From Comamonadaceae bacterium (GTDB lineage: Bacteria; Pseudomonadota; Gammaproteobacteria; Burkholderiales; Burkholderiaceae_C), in contig JAAFIW010000001.1 in NCBI GenBank assembly GCA_013297875.1, positions 1-64,000 of the forward strand: a stretch of DNA of 64,000 bases, read 5' to 3'. Of the stretch, positions 48,591 to 57,035 are shown piece after piece. Under the pieces are notes generated by a model. The model worked only from the letters and a program-made list of their open reading frames with translations. It had not been told where the DNA came from and did no database searches. Numbering within the stretch: position 1 is the first letter of the stretch; every line of letters starts with the position of its first letter. A program made the translations under genes and the position numbers.

Positions 48591-50804
48591 TCACGGATTC
48601 AGCGCAATCAGCTGCGCCGTGGTGAACCGCAGCCGCGAGGCCATCTGGAAGGCCAGGGCATTGAGCAGCAGTTGGGCATCGTCGGCATGCAGTTGCGACC
48701 AGTCGCGAAAGCTGTTGCGGCTCAGGGTGTACAACACGCACTCTTCTGCGGCCACGGCGCGGGCGGAGCGGGCCGAGCCGTCCAGGAAGGCCATTTCGCC
48801 AAACACCATGCCGGGGGTGAAGGTGGCCACGCGCAGCACGTCGGTGGGGGTTTGCACTTCGATGGTGACGCTGCCCGACAGCACCACCATCAGGCTGCCG
48901 TCACGGTCGCCCACGTCGAACACCTTTTGACCACGCAGCACGGTGAGCAGCTTGCCAAAGCGCACCAGGTCGGTTTTGGCGGCCTCTTCCATGGGGGAAA
49001 ACAGGGGCAACTGGCCGATGTTTTTAATGGGTTTGCCCACCAGCGCGTCGCCCATGCCCTGGCGACGCAGCACCTCGTCTTCGGCCCATTCGAGCGCGCG
49101 GTCGGTGGTGTTGTACAGGCGGGCGTTGCCGGCCAGGGTTTTGCGGGCGTCTTCGGGCAGGTAGCTCAGCAGCAAGGCCACATTGGCCATCTCCAGCTCG
49201 TCGGCCAGGCGCTTGAAGCTGTCCAGTGCGGTGATGTCCCAGTGCAGCACGCGCTGGGTGTCAATCAACAGCACATCGACCTGGTGGGGCTGCACGACGC
49301 GGCCAATTTCTTCGCCAATGCGACGAGCCACCGCAAAGTTGGCTGTGCCTTGCAGCACCACCACCACGGCGCGGGTGTTGACACGGCGCAGGGCCAGCTC
49401 TTCGTCAACGCTGCGCCACTTGCGCGAGCGCATCTCGCGCAAGGTGTAGACCGAGCGCACCACGGTGCTCTCGGCCCCGCGCACAAACTGCGCCACGGCC
49501 ACGGCAAAGCCGGCCAGCATGGCAAAAATGCCGCTGGTGAATAAAAACACCAGGCCAATCACCCAGCTTTGCCACCACATTTGCCGCTCGCCGGGTGCCT
49601 TGCCCGGGCGCTCCAGCTGCTCGGGGGCCATCAGGTTGATGCCGATCACCAGGAGCGCGGCCACCACAAACAGCGCGGGCACGCGGTTGACCCCGGCCCA
49701 GGCCAGACCGAGCATGAGCAGCACCCCGACGGCCACCACCCAGTTGCTGTAGCGCACGGTGCGCACGCTGCGCCGCGCGTTGTCATACAGCGGCTTGCTG
49801 GCCGCCAGGTTGGACGATGCGGGCAGCAGGCCAAACCAGGGCAGCACCGCCATGCTCAGCGCACTGGCGCGCAGCTCCTGGTTGAAGTCGTAGCGCTGGC
49901 CCGACAGGTGCTCGGCAGCCGCGGCGTTGCCCGCGCTGTCCACAATGAAGGTGAAGGCCACAAACAACGACTGCGCAGCCAGCACGGTAAAGCTGGTAGC
50001 CAACACGGCGGGGCGACCGGCCTGAAGCACCTCGGCCACAAAGCCGGGCAGCACCCAGGGCGGCAGCAGATCGGTCCAGACGGCGATGGTGGGAAAACCG
50101 ATCCAGGCAAACGGTATGTCTGTGGCCGACTCCAACACGCTCACACACAGCGCTGCCACGGGCAACAAGGCCAGCAGATACGGCCGGTTGGGATGCGCCT
50201 GGCGCCACAGCAGGGCCAGCCACACCATCAGGGCCAGTAGCACGCAGGCGGCCAGTGGCGGCGTGGAAAAAGCAAAGCGCCCGGTGTCGGTGATGAACCA
50301 GGCCCAGACCGACTTGAGCTGAATCCAGATGATGACCAGGCCAAAGCCCAGGCTCAAACCCTTGGCCACCGGAATGGGCAGGTAGCGCGCAAACGCGGTG
50401 ATGCCGGTGCGCACGGCCAGCCAGATCACCAGGGCCGACAGGCTCAAACACGCCGCCGCCAGCCCCATCACCCCCAGCGCGCTCAGTTGCAGCGCCGGTG
50501 CCAGGTGCGCGCAGGTGGCCAGGGTGGAGCCATACAACAAGGCCGCGCTGGGCCGCACGCCATAAATCACGCCGCCATGGCGGGTGAACGCCAGCATCAC
50601 CAGGCCACCGGCCGCCACCGACCACAGGCACCACAGGGGGTTGAGCGGCAGGCCCAGCAACAGCAGCGGCGCATAGGCAATGCCCACCAGCGCCAGCGCC
50701 TGCGGCATGACGGTGCCCAATGCGAGAAAGCCCGCCTGCAGCACACGCGACAGCGAAGGCGGCACAACCAGGATGTCGCCCTGGGGCAGCAGCACAGAAG
50801 ACAT
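48591..50804 (-). CDS. SulP-type anion transporter fused to STAS and cyclic-nucleotide-binding domains
   Basis: 737 aa. About 12-14 membrane helices with a SulP-like permease core (LPIPVAKGLSLGFGLVIIW; FIVDSAGNAAAAEHLSGQRY). A STAS domain follows (RAVVVVLQGTANFAVARRIG, LHWDITALDSFKRLADELE). Last is a cNMP-binding domain (FDVGDRDGSLMVVLSGSVTI, GMVFGEMAFLDGSARSARAV), whose PBC signature GEMAFLDGSARSA is recognisable. The architecture suggests an anion or bicarbonate permease gated by cAMP or a related nucleotide. The substrate is not deducible. Upstream is a TA-flanked MITE-like element. Confidence 0.88.
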   Translation of the reverse strand: MSSVLLPQGDILVVPPSLSRVLQAGFLALGTVMPQALALVGIAYAPLLLLGLPLNPLWCLWSVAAGGLVMLAFTRHGGVIYGVRPSAALLYGSTLATCAHLAPALQLSALGVMGLAAACLSLSALVIWLAVRTGITAFARYLPIPVAKGLSLGFGLVIIWIQLKSVWAWFITDTGRFAFSTPPLAACVLLALMVWLALLWRQAHPNRPYLLALLPVAALCVSVLESATDIPFAWIGFPTIAVWTDLLPPWVLPGFVAEVLQAGRPAVLATSFTVLAAQSLFVAFTFIVDSAGNAAAAEHLSGQRYDFNQELRASALSMAVLPWFGLLPASSNLAASKPLYDNARRSVRTVRYSNWVVAVGVLLMLGLAWAGVNRVPALFVVAALLVIGINLMAPEQLERPGKAPGERQMWWQSWVIGLVFLFTSGIFAMLAGFAVAVAQFVRGAESTVVRSVYTLREMRSRKWRSVDEELALRRVNTRAVVVVLQGTANFAVARRIGEEIGRVVQPHQVDVLLIDTQRVLHWDITALDSFKRLADELEMANVALLLSYLPEDARKTLAGNARLYNTTDRALEWAEDEVLRRQGMGDALVGKPIKNIGQLPLFSPMEEAAKTDLVRFGKLLTVLRGQKVFDVGDRDGSLMVVLSGSVTIEVQTPTDVLRVATFTPGMVFGEMAFLDGSARSARAVAAEECVLYTLSRNSFRDWSQLHADDAQLLLNALAFQMASRLRFTTAQLIALNP

Positions 50805-50845
50805 CGGACTCCCTGCGGTATTGAAGTTGCTGTTACTGTTACTTA

Positions 50846-50997
50846 GGACTTACGCAAAACCATCCAAACGCTTGGTTGTCATCCCCGTGAAGGCGGGGAT
50901 TCAGGCGCAAAGACCACGAGATCAACGGTTTTTGCGGTTCTCAGAGATGGATTCCCGCCTTCGCGGGAATGACGGAAGTGGTTGTTTGCGTAAGTCC
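50846..50997. mobile_element. 152-bp MITE-like element flanked by TA
   Basis: Inverted ends GGACTTACGCAAA (50846-50858) and TTTGCGTAAGTCC (50985-50997), each bordered by TA, as expected of IS630/mariner-type target duplication. Inside is an inverted pair of the widespread GTCAT(T/C)CCCG..AAGGCGGG repeat (50879 and 50950 region). No coding capacity. Confidence 0.8.
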
Positions 50998-51005
50998 TAT
51001 TATTG

Positions 51006-52220
51006 TTACTTGGTCAGCATGCGCATGGCTTCTTCCAGGCCTTTGAGCGTGAGCGGGTACATGCGCTGGCTGACCAGCTGTTGCATCACGCTGATGCTCT
51101 GGCGGTATTGCCACACACCCTGGGGTTCGGGGTTGATCCAGGCGTATTTGGGAAAGGCGTTGGTCAGGCGCTGCATCCACTGCGCACCTGCTTCTTCGTT
51201 GTTGTATTCCACGCTGCCGCCGGGCTGCAAAATTTCATACGGGCTCATCGTGGCGTCGCCCACAAAGATCAGTTTGTAGTCTTTGTTGTACTTGCGGATG
51301 ATGTCCCACGTTGCGAATTTCTCTGAAAAACGCCTGCGGTTGTTCTTCCACATGAAGTCGTACACGCAGTTGTGAAAGTAATAAAACTCCAGGTGCTTGA
51401 ACTCGGTTTTGGTGGCTGAAAACAACTCTTCCACCCGGGCAATGTGCTCGTCCATGGTGCCGCCCACGTCCATCAGCAGCAGCACCTTCACATTGTTGTG
51501 GCGCTCGGGCCGCATCTTGATGTCCAGATAACCGGCGTTGGCAGCCGTTTTGCTGATGGTTTCGTCCAGGTCCAGCTCATCCAGATGGCCTTCGCGGGCA
51601 AACTTGCGCAGGCGGCGCAGCGCCACCTTGATGTTGCGCGTGCCCAGCTCCTGGGTGTCGTCGTAGTCTTTGTAGGCCCGCTGATCCCACACTTTCACCG
51701 CGCTTTTGTTGCGGCCTTTGTCTTGCCCGATGCGGATGCCCTGCGGGTTGAAGCCGTAAGCACCAAACGGGCTGGTGCCGCCGGTACCAATCATTTTGCT
51801 GCCGCCTTCGTGGCGCTCTTTCTGCTCTTCAAAACGCTTTTTCAGCGTCTCCATCAGCTCGTCCCAGCCCATTTTTTCGATTTTTGCCTTGTCCTCGGCG
51901 CTCAACTCCAATTCGAGGTTTTTGCGCAACCATTCCAGCGGCAAGTCTTTGGTGAAGTCGGCCACCAGCTCAATGCCCTTGAAGTAGGCGGCAAAGGCGC
52001 GGTCAAACTTGTCGAAGTGCTTTTCGTCTTTCACCAAAGCGGTGCGGCTGAGGTAGTAAAAGTCGTCGATCTTGTAGCCCGAAACATCGGCATCGCTGTC
52101 ATCGCTTACGCTGTTCGGGCCGACCACGCCCTGCTGGAGGGCTTCCAGCAAAGTAAGGTACTCCTTAACAGAAACTGGGAGTTTTGCGCTTCGCAAGGTG
52201 TAAAAGAAGTCAATAAGCAT
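51006..52220 (-). CDS. VWA-domain CoxE-like protein
   Basis: 404 aa from ATG 52220 (a GTG seven codons upstream lies within a palindrome). The N-terminal half is charged and helical (LIDFFYTLRSAKLPVSVKEY; LELELSAEDKAKIEKMGWDE). The C-terminal half is a von Willebrand A-like domain with a modified MIDAS (LLLMDVGGTMDEHIARV; DVGGT where DxSxS is usual). This is the COG3552 type that often accompanies MoxR ATPases, but no MoxR gene lies alongside. Partner function, perhaps in complex maturation, is unknown. Confidence 0.85.
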   Translation of the reverse strand: MLIDFFYTLRSAKLPVSVKEYLTLLEALQQGVVGPNSVSDDSDADVSGYKIDDFYYLSRTALVKDEKHFDKFDRAFAAYFKGIELVADFTKDLPLEWLRKNLELELSAEDKAKIEKMGWDELMETLKKRFEEQKERHEGGSKMIGTGGTSPFGAYGFNPQGIRIGQDKGRNKSAVKVWDQRAYKDYDDTQELGTRNIKVALRRLRKFAREGHLDELDLDETISKTAANAGYLDIKMRPERHNNVKVLLLMDVGGTMDEHIARVEELFSATKTEFKHLEFYYFHNCVYDFMWKNNRRRFSEKFATWDIIRKYNKDYKLIFVGDATMSPYEILQPGGSVEYNNEEAGAQWMQRLTNAFPKYAWINPEPQGVWQYRQSISVMQQLVSQRMYPLTLKGLEEAMRMLTK

Positions 52221-52228
52221 AGTAGTTT

Positions 52229-52241
52229 GTGACAGTGTCAC
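52229..52241. promoter_or_regulatory. Candidate operator palindrome between divergent genes
   Basis: GTGACA-G-TGTCAC is a perfect 13-bp palindrome, 9 bp before the VWA gene's ATG and 56 bp before the divergent gene. The regulator is unknown. Confidence 0.4.
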
Positions 52242-52296
52242 TGTAGTTTCACCAAGCGCCGGTACTCTCGTTTTTACTTACCCGGAGTTTTTCCCC

Positions 52297-53055
52297 ATGT
52301 CACTTGCCAAGACCGAAAAAGGTCGCACCGCGCTATTGAACCGCGATACCAGTCTGGGTCCGCGGGAGCGCCAGATTTTGGTGATGTGCGATGGAAAGCG
52401 CAAGTACATAGACTTTTTGCAGTTTTTTGGCGACGACATCAAGCCCTTGCTCAACCGTCTGATGGTGCAAGGCTACATGCTGGATGTGGATACCGCCGCG
52501 CTGACCCAGCCCGACGCGATGAGCCAGACCGGCACGTTCCGCTCGGACGGCCGGGGCATAGCGCGTGACGCGTCGAACGCCGTTGCAAGGCACCAGGCAA
52601 CCCACTCCGATCTGGCACCCCTGAGCCAGCCCCCTTCCAGATACGACATCAACAGCGATTTCGGGTCCAGCACCCTTGCGCCGCTGACGGGCCCTGCCCC
52701 GCTCAGCACCCAGCCAGGTTTTTCACCCACCTCGGTCGCAGCGCTGGCAGTGGCCGCAGCGCCTGCCACCCGCTCGCGCCGCTCGATGGCTGCCACCAAG
52801 ATGTACATGATTGACATGCTGCAGCTGCTGCGCGACATGGACTCTTCTTCGTTTGCTGTTTCCATTCAAACCAGCCAGGACGAGGCCGACCTGGTGGCAA
52901 ACGTGCTGGACGCTCTGCGCTACATCACCCGCAAGTCCGGCCCGTCGTACGGCAAACGCGTCTCCGAGCGCCTGGGTGCCATGCTGCCCGAAGCCTACCT
53001 GCCCGACCTGGACTTCATGAACGCCGAGCTGTTCCCGGAGTCCGCACCCGGTTGA
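52297..53055 (+). CDS. Unknown protein with putative winged-helix-like N-terminus
   Basis: 252 aa. Residues 1-62 (GRTALLNRDTSLGPRERQIL, DFLQFFGDDIKPLLNRLMVQ) resemble the small helical N-terminal domain seen in some bacterial regulators. Residues ~70-160 are low-complexity (S, P, A). The C-terminal ~85 residues are helical (KMYMIDMLQLLRDMDSSSFA, QDEADLVANVLDALRYITRK). No known family is recognised. It is divergent from the VWA gene across a palindromic site. Confidence 0.65.
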   Translation: MSLAKTEKGRTALLNRDTSLGPRERQILVMCDGKRKYIDFLQFFGDDIKPLLNRLMVQGYMLDVDTAALTQPDAMSQTGTFRSDGRGIARDASNAVARHQATHSDLAPLSQPPSRYDINSDFGSSTLAPLTGPAPLSTQPGFSPTSVAALAVAAAPATRSRRSMAATKMYMIDMLQLLRDMDSSSFAVSIQTSQDEADLVANVLDALRYITRKSGPSYGKRVSERLGAMLPEAYLPDLDFMNAELFPESAPG

Positions 53056-53121
53056 TGTCTGTCATCTGCACGCCGCAGGTGGCTGTCACTTTTCATCAGC
53101 CACCGGGCTATCATCTTTCGT

Positions 53122-53922
53122 GTGATTCCCTCGACCATCCAGAACAGCCTCGTCATGCATTGGGTACGGCTGTCGGCTGCCTGGCTGGCCGGCTGGGCGC
53201 GGGTGGTGAAACTGGGCGCGGTGCTGATGGTGCTGGCCCTGTCACCCTCAACCTATGCCGCCCAATACCGCCCGGCATTGGTGCGCCGGGTCTATCTGGA
53301 GACGGTGCCGCTGCTGGCCGGTTTTACCCTGTTGTGCGCCTTGATCAGCCTGATCCTCACGCGCATCGTGCTGGCCACCGCCGTCAGCTTTGGCCTGACG
53401 CAGTACGCCATGCAGGTCGTCGTTCGCGTGCTGGTGCTGGAGCTGGTGCCGCTGGCCACCGCGCTGTATGTGGCCGTGCGCTGCACCCTGCCATCTGCCG
53501 CTGAACTGGCTCGCCTGCGCCGCAAAGGCCAGCTGGACGCCTTGCGCGCCCAGGGCCAGGATCCGCTGCATGCCGAGGTGTTGCCGCGCGTAGTGGCCGG
53601 CGTGTTTGCCAGCGCCATGCTGGCCGCCCTCAGCGGCGTGGTGACCCTGGTGCTGGTCTACATCACGGTGTATGGCTTTTCCACCTCGGGCCTGTCGGCC
53701 TACACCCGCATGTTTGGTCAGGTGTTCAGCCCCACGGTGACCCTGATTTTTTTCCTCAAGACGGGCTTGTCCAGCCTGACGGTAAGCCTGATTCCCATCG
53801 CCTCGGCCCTGTATGACCTGCCGGGCAACCAGCGCACCAGCGCCGAGCTGCGCGCGCTCGTGCGCATGCTGGCGGTGATCCTGGTGATTGAGGCTGTCTC
53901 CCTGGTGGGCAACTACTATTGA
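53122..53922 (+). CDS. MlaE-type ABC permease (lipid transport)
   Basis: 266 aa from GTG 53122; ATG 53155 is an alternative, and neither has a strong ribosome site. Five or so helices with the MlaE pattern: KLGAVLMVLALSPSTY, TVPLLAGFTLLCALISLIL and LVLELVPLATALYVAVRCTL (the EL.P.....LYVA core). Together with the MCE protein it would form a phospholipid-transport complex in the inner membrane. The cognate ATP-binding protein is not encoded here. The following MCE gene begins 2 bases after its stop. Confidence 0.85.
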   Translation: MIPSTIQNSLVMHWVRLSAAWLAGWARVVKLGAVLMVLALSPSTYAAQYRPALVRRVYLETVPLLAGFTLLCALISLILTRIVLATAVSFGLTQYAMQVVVRVLVLELVPLATALYVAVRCTLPSAAELARLRRKGQLDALRAQGQDPLHAEVLPRVVAGVFASAMLAALSGVVTLVLVYITVYGFSTSGLSAYTRMFGQVFSPTVTLIFFLKTGLSSLTVSLIPIASALYDLPGNQRTSAELRALVRMLAVILVIEAVSLVGNYY

Positions 53923-53924
53923 CC

Positions 53925-54971
53925 ATGGCTGATACCGACACACCCGCCCCTCCACCCGAAAAGCCCGCCAGCGAAGCGCCGCTGTACACCGTGCGCAACC
54001 TGGAACTAAAGGCCGCATTGCTGCTGGTGTTTTTTGTGCTGTTGCTCAGCGCCTCGGCCCTGTACCTGCTGTACGCCCGTGGCGCGTTTGAGCCCACGCA
54101 AACCCTGATCCTGACGGCCGACGACACCGAAGGCGTGGTCGCGGGCATGGATTTAACCTTCTCGGGCTTTCCGATTGGCCGCGTGCGCCGCACCGAGCTG
54201 GCCCCCGACGGCACGGTGCGCATCGTCATTGACGTGCCCGAAAAAGACGCGCACTGGCTGCGCAAAAACAGCGTGTTCACCCTGGTGCGCGGCCTGGTGG
54301 GCAACACCAACATCCGCGCCTACACCGGCGTGCTGACCGACCCCAAGCTGGAAGACGGCGCGGTGCGCGCCGTGCTGCGCGGTGACGTGTCGGCCGAAAT
54401 TCCCAAGGTGATTGCGTCAACGCGTGAGCTGCTGGACAACCTGAACAACCTGTCGTCGGGCACCTCGGCGATGTCCAAATCGATTGCCAACGTGCAGGTG
54501 GCCACCGAGCGGCTCAAGGGCCCACGCGGCGTGTTGGGCATGGTGTTTGGCAATGAGGAAGACGCCGGCAAAGTCACCGCGTCATTGCAAGCCACATTGG
54601 AGCGCACCAACACCCTGCTGGCCCGGCTGGACGGCGTGGCCAGCAAAGCCGACGGCCTGACCACCCGGGTGGACGGCCTGGTGGCCCGCGCCGACGAGAA
54701 AGTTCTGGGCAAGGACAGCGTGGTCAGCGATGTGCGGGCCAACCTGCAAACCCTCAACGCCCTGCTGGCCGACACCCGCGCCAGCATGCAGCGAGTAGAC
54801 GCGATTTTGAAAGACGGCCAGGCCATCGCCGGCAACGCCAAAGACGCCAGCGCCGACCTGGGCGCGCTGCGCGCCGACGTGGAAAGCAATCTGCGCAAAG
54901 TGGAAAGCCTGATCAACGACATCAACCGCAAATGGCCTTTTGCCAGAGACGCCGAGGTGAAATTACCATGA
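53925..54971 (+). CDS. MCE/MlaD domain protein
   Basis: 348 aa from ATG 53925; an earlier TTG is in frame. One N-terminal membrane helix (KAALLLVFFVLLLSASALYL), then the MCE domain (residues ~60-145; VVAGMDLTFSGFPIGRVRRT, DAHWLRKNSVFTLVRGLVGN). The long helical tail (~170-345, SLQATLERTNTLLARLDGVA) is likely coiled coil. Periplasmic substrate-binding or tunnel component for lipids. Its stop overlaps the lipoprotein's start. Confidence 0.9.
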   Translation: MADTDTPAPPPEKPASEAPLYTVRNLELKAALLLVFFVLLLSASALYLLYARGAFEPTQTLILTADDTEGVVAGMDLTFSGFPIGRVRRTELAPDGTVRIVIDVPEKDAHWLRKNSVFTLVRGLVGNTNIRAYTGVLTDPKLEDGAVRAVLRGDVSAEIPKVIASTRELLDNLNNLSSGTSAMSKSIANVQVATERLKGPRGVLGMVFGNEEDAGKVTASLQATLERTNTLLARLDGVASKADGLTTRVDGLVARADEKVLGKDSVVSDVRANLQTLNALLADTRASMQRVDAILKDGQAIAGNAKDASADLGALRADVESNLRKVESLINDINRKWPFARDAEVKLP

Positions 54972-55765
54972 ATGAACTCGGGGTCAAGGACGCAAAGGAC
55001 GCAAAGATGACGCGAAAGACGCAAAAAAACAGCCAAGGGGTTTTGAATTCACGCTTGATTCCTTTTCGCGTCCTTCGCGAATCCTTCGCGACCTTTGCGT
55101 CCTGGATCCCGGCCCTTTTGTTGACTACTACAGCCCTCCTGTCCGCCTGCTCCAACACCCCACCCACCCCCGACTGGCAGCTCAACTCCCTGGGAGCCGC
55201 CGAGCGCGCCACTGCCGCCTACCTGAGCGGCAACACCAAAGTCGAAGCGCTTGAATTTGCCAAAGCCCGCGACGAAGCCGCCCGCACCGCGCAGCCCAGC
55301 CAGGTCGCGCGCATCGAGCTCTTGCGCTGCGCCACCCGCGTGGCCGCCCTGGTGCTGGAGCCCTGCGCGGCTTACGACAAGCTGCGCGCCGACACCACGG
55401 CCGCCGACAAAGCCTATGCCGACTATCTGAGCGGCCAGTTCGGCCCAGCCGACATCAGCCTTTTGCCCCCCGCACAACGCCCCGCCGCCACCGCCGCGCT
55501 GGGCCTGCAGGCAGAGGCCGCAGCCAGTGCCGTGCAAGCGATTGCCGACCCCTTGAGCCGCCTGGTGGCCGCTGGTGTGCTCTTCAAAGGCGGCCTGGCC
55601 AGCCCGCAGGTCATTGCCACCGCAGTCGACACCGCCAGCCGCCAGGGCTGGCGCAGGCCGCTCCTGGCCTGGCTCAACGTGCAACTGCAACGGGCGCAGC
55701 GCGCGGGTGCCGCCGATGAGGTGGCGCGGATTCAACGGCAGATTGGGCTGGTGCAGGGGCAATAG
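54968..55765 (+). CDS. MCE-associated lipoprotein with a hairpin inserted ahead of its signal peptide
   Basis: 265 aa from ATG 54968 (overlap ATGA with the MCE gene). The lipobox LLSACS puts the lipidated Cys at 61, unusually far from the start. Residues ~5-46 ([20 protein letters not shown] and beyond) are encoded by an inverted-repeat element. Removing it would give an ordinary ~20-residue signal. The mature part is Ala-rich and helical ([20 protein letters not shown]), probably an outer-membrane or periplasmic helper of the lipid transporter. Whether the long N-region still supports export is open. Confidence 0.82.
   Translation: MNELGVKDAKDAKMTRKTQKNSQGVLNSRLIPFRVLRESFATFASWIPALLLTTTALLSACSNTPPTPDWQLNSLGAAERATAAYLSGNTKVEALEFAKARDEAARTAQPSQVARIELLRCATRVAALVLEPCAAYDKLRADTTAADKAYADYLSGQFGPADISLLPPAQRPAATAALGLQAEAAASAVQAIADPLSRLVAAGVLFKGGLASPQVIATAVDTASRQGWRRPLLAWLNVQLQRAQRAGAADEVARIQRQIGLVQGQ
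54979..55105. repeat. Hairpin element (GGACGCAAAG arms) in the lipoprotein gene
   Basis: The left arm 54982-55027 has GTCAAGGACGCAAAGGACGC AAAGATGACGCG. The right arm 55062-55104 read backwards is TCCAGGACGCAAAGGTCGCG AAGGATTCGCG. The style matches the ends of the GxxExxY cassette at 37194-37697, but there is no gene between the arms. Confidence 0.82.
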
Positions 55766-55780
55766 GCCGCGTTTTGGGAT

Positions 55781-55848
55781 CAAAAGGGCTACCCGCCCAG
55801 GTAGATATTGCTCGAGCAGCTATTTATTTAATAGCGACTTGTCGTTAG
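55781..55848 (-). repeat. Dispersed ~60-bp repeat, copy 15
   Basis: The reverse strand reads CGCTATTAAATAAATAGCTG then CTCGAGCAATATCTACCTGG GCGGGTAGCCC, with a clear GGGC..GCCC third hairpin. Intergenic, upstream of the NIPSNAP gene. Confidence 0.85.
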
Positions 55849-55934
55849 CGAAATCCCACACTTCGGTTAGCGCCGAAGCATTTGGGCAAGCGTTCGCTGC
55901 ACCATGGTGTATCTGCAACCAACCCGCGCACGCC

Positions 55935-56264
55935 ATGATCACCTGCTTCATCCGCTACGAAATAGACCCCTTTCAGAAACACGCTTTCAAAACCTATGCC
56001 GAGAACTGGGGCCGCATCATTCCGCGCTGCGGTGGGCATTTGCTGGGCTATTTTTTGCCAGACGAAGGCACCAACTACGAGGCCTGGGGCCTGATTTCGT
56101 TTGACAGCCTGGCCGCTTACGAGGCCTATCGCGCCCGCTTGCGGGCTGATGCCGAGGGCGCGCAGAACTTTGCCTGGGCACAGCAGCTGCGCTTTATCCT
56201 GAAAGAAGAACGCAGCTTTGTGCGTGGTGTGGCGGGTACCTTGAATCAGTCGGCTCAGTTGTAA
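55935..56264 (+). CDS. NIPSNAP family protein
   Basis: 109 aa from ATG 55935. It opens [20 protein letters not shown] and continues with [20 protein letters not shown], a dimeric alpha-beta barrel family signature. The exact function of bacterial NIPSNAPs is unknown. It is followed 9 bases later by an ArsR regulator, so the two probably form an operon and the regulator may control both. Confidence 0.9.
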   Translation: MITCFIRYEIDPFQKHAFKTYAENWGRIIPRCGGHLLGYFLPDEGTNYEAWGLISFDSLAAYEAYRARLRADAEGAQNFAWAQQLRFILKEERSFVRGVAGTLNQSAQL

Positions 56265-56273
56265 ATTCGCACC

Positions 56274-56954
56274 ATGTCACCCGAACCCCGCTTTTCACGC
56301 ATCGCCGCCCAGATCGCCGATCCCACCCGCGCGCGCATGCTGGGCGTGCTGCTGTCGGGCCAGGCGCGCAGTGCGGGTGAGCTGGCCAACGTGGCGGGCA
56401 TCACGCCGCAAGCGGCCAGCACCCAGCTGGCGCAGTTGGTGGACAGCGCGCTGGTGACTGTGCGCAACCAGGGCCGCCACAAGTACTTTGCGCTGGCCAG
56501 CGCTGATGTGGCCCATGCGCTGGAAGCGCTGGCGCTGGTGGCCGAGGGTGACGCCGTGAGCGCCCGCTGGAGCAAGCCCGCCTACCAGCCCCTGAAGTAC
56601 GCGCGCCGCTGCTATGCCCACATGGCCGGTGAGCTGGCTGTCGCTGAGCACGACATGCTGATGCGCTGCGGCCATCTGCACGCCGACGCCCAGGGCTTGC
56701 GGCTCAGCGCATCGGGCCAGGCCTGGGCGGCAGCGCGGGGCCTGCAACTGCCAGAGCCGGGCAGCAAAACCCGACTGGCTTACGGCTGCATGGATTGGTC
56801 CGAGCGGCGCGAACACCTGGCCGGTGCCTTGGCCACCGCCTTGCTGCAACACCACCTGGCGCATGACTGGTTGCGCGCCGACCGCCAGTCCCGCGCGCTG
56901 AGCTTGACGCCCACCGGCCAGCAACAACTACCGGCATTTCTGGCAAGCGGCTGA
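56274..56954 (+). CDS. ArsR-family transcriptional regulator
   Basis: 226 aa. The N-terminal winged helix (residues ~1-85) has IADPTRARMLGVLLSGQARS, GELANVAGITPQAASTQLAQ and a wing RNQGRHKYFALA. The C-terminal ~130 residues (SGQAWAAARGLQLPEPGS, CMDWSERREHLAGALATALL) form an extra domain seen in longer ArsR-like proteins. No classical metal-binding Cys pair was noted in the helix-turn-helix. Ligand unknown. Confidence 0.88.
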   Translation: MSPEPRFSRIAAQIADPTRARMLGVLLSGQARSAGELANVAGITPQAASTQLAQLVDSALVTVRNQGRHKYFALASADVAHALEALALVAEGDAVSARWSKPAYQPLKYARRCYAHMAGELAVAEHDMLMRCGHLHADAQGLRLSASGQAWAAARGLQLPEPGSKTRLAYGCMDWSERREHLAGALATALLQHHLAHDWLRADRQSRALSLTPTGQQQLPAFLASG

Positions 56955-56973
56955 TCGTTGTCAGTCGTCATTC

Positions 56974-57035
56974 GCTACAAAATAAATAGCTGCTCGTGCT
57001 TATGGGGTGTGCACGTTAGGCCGAAAAGGCTTGTC
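56974..57035 (+). repeat. Dispersed ~60-bp repeat, copy 16
   Basis: GCTACAAAATAAATAGCTGC then TCGTGCTTATGGGGTGTGCA CGTTAGGCCGAAAAGGC. Same subfamily as copy 11 at the ung start. It ends at the 3' end of ffh. Confidence 0.75.
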
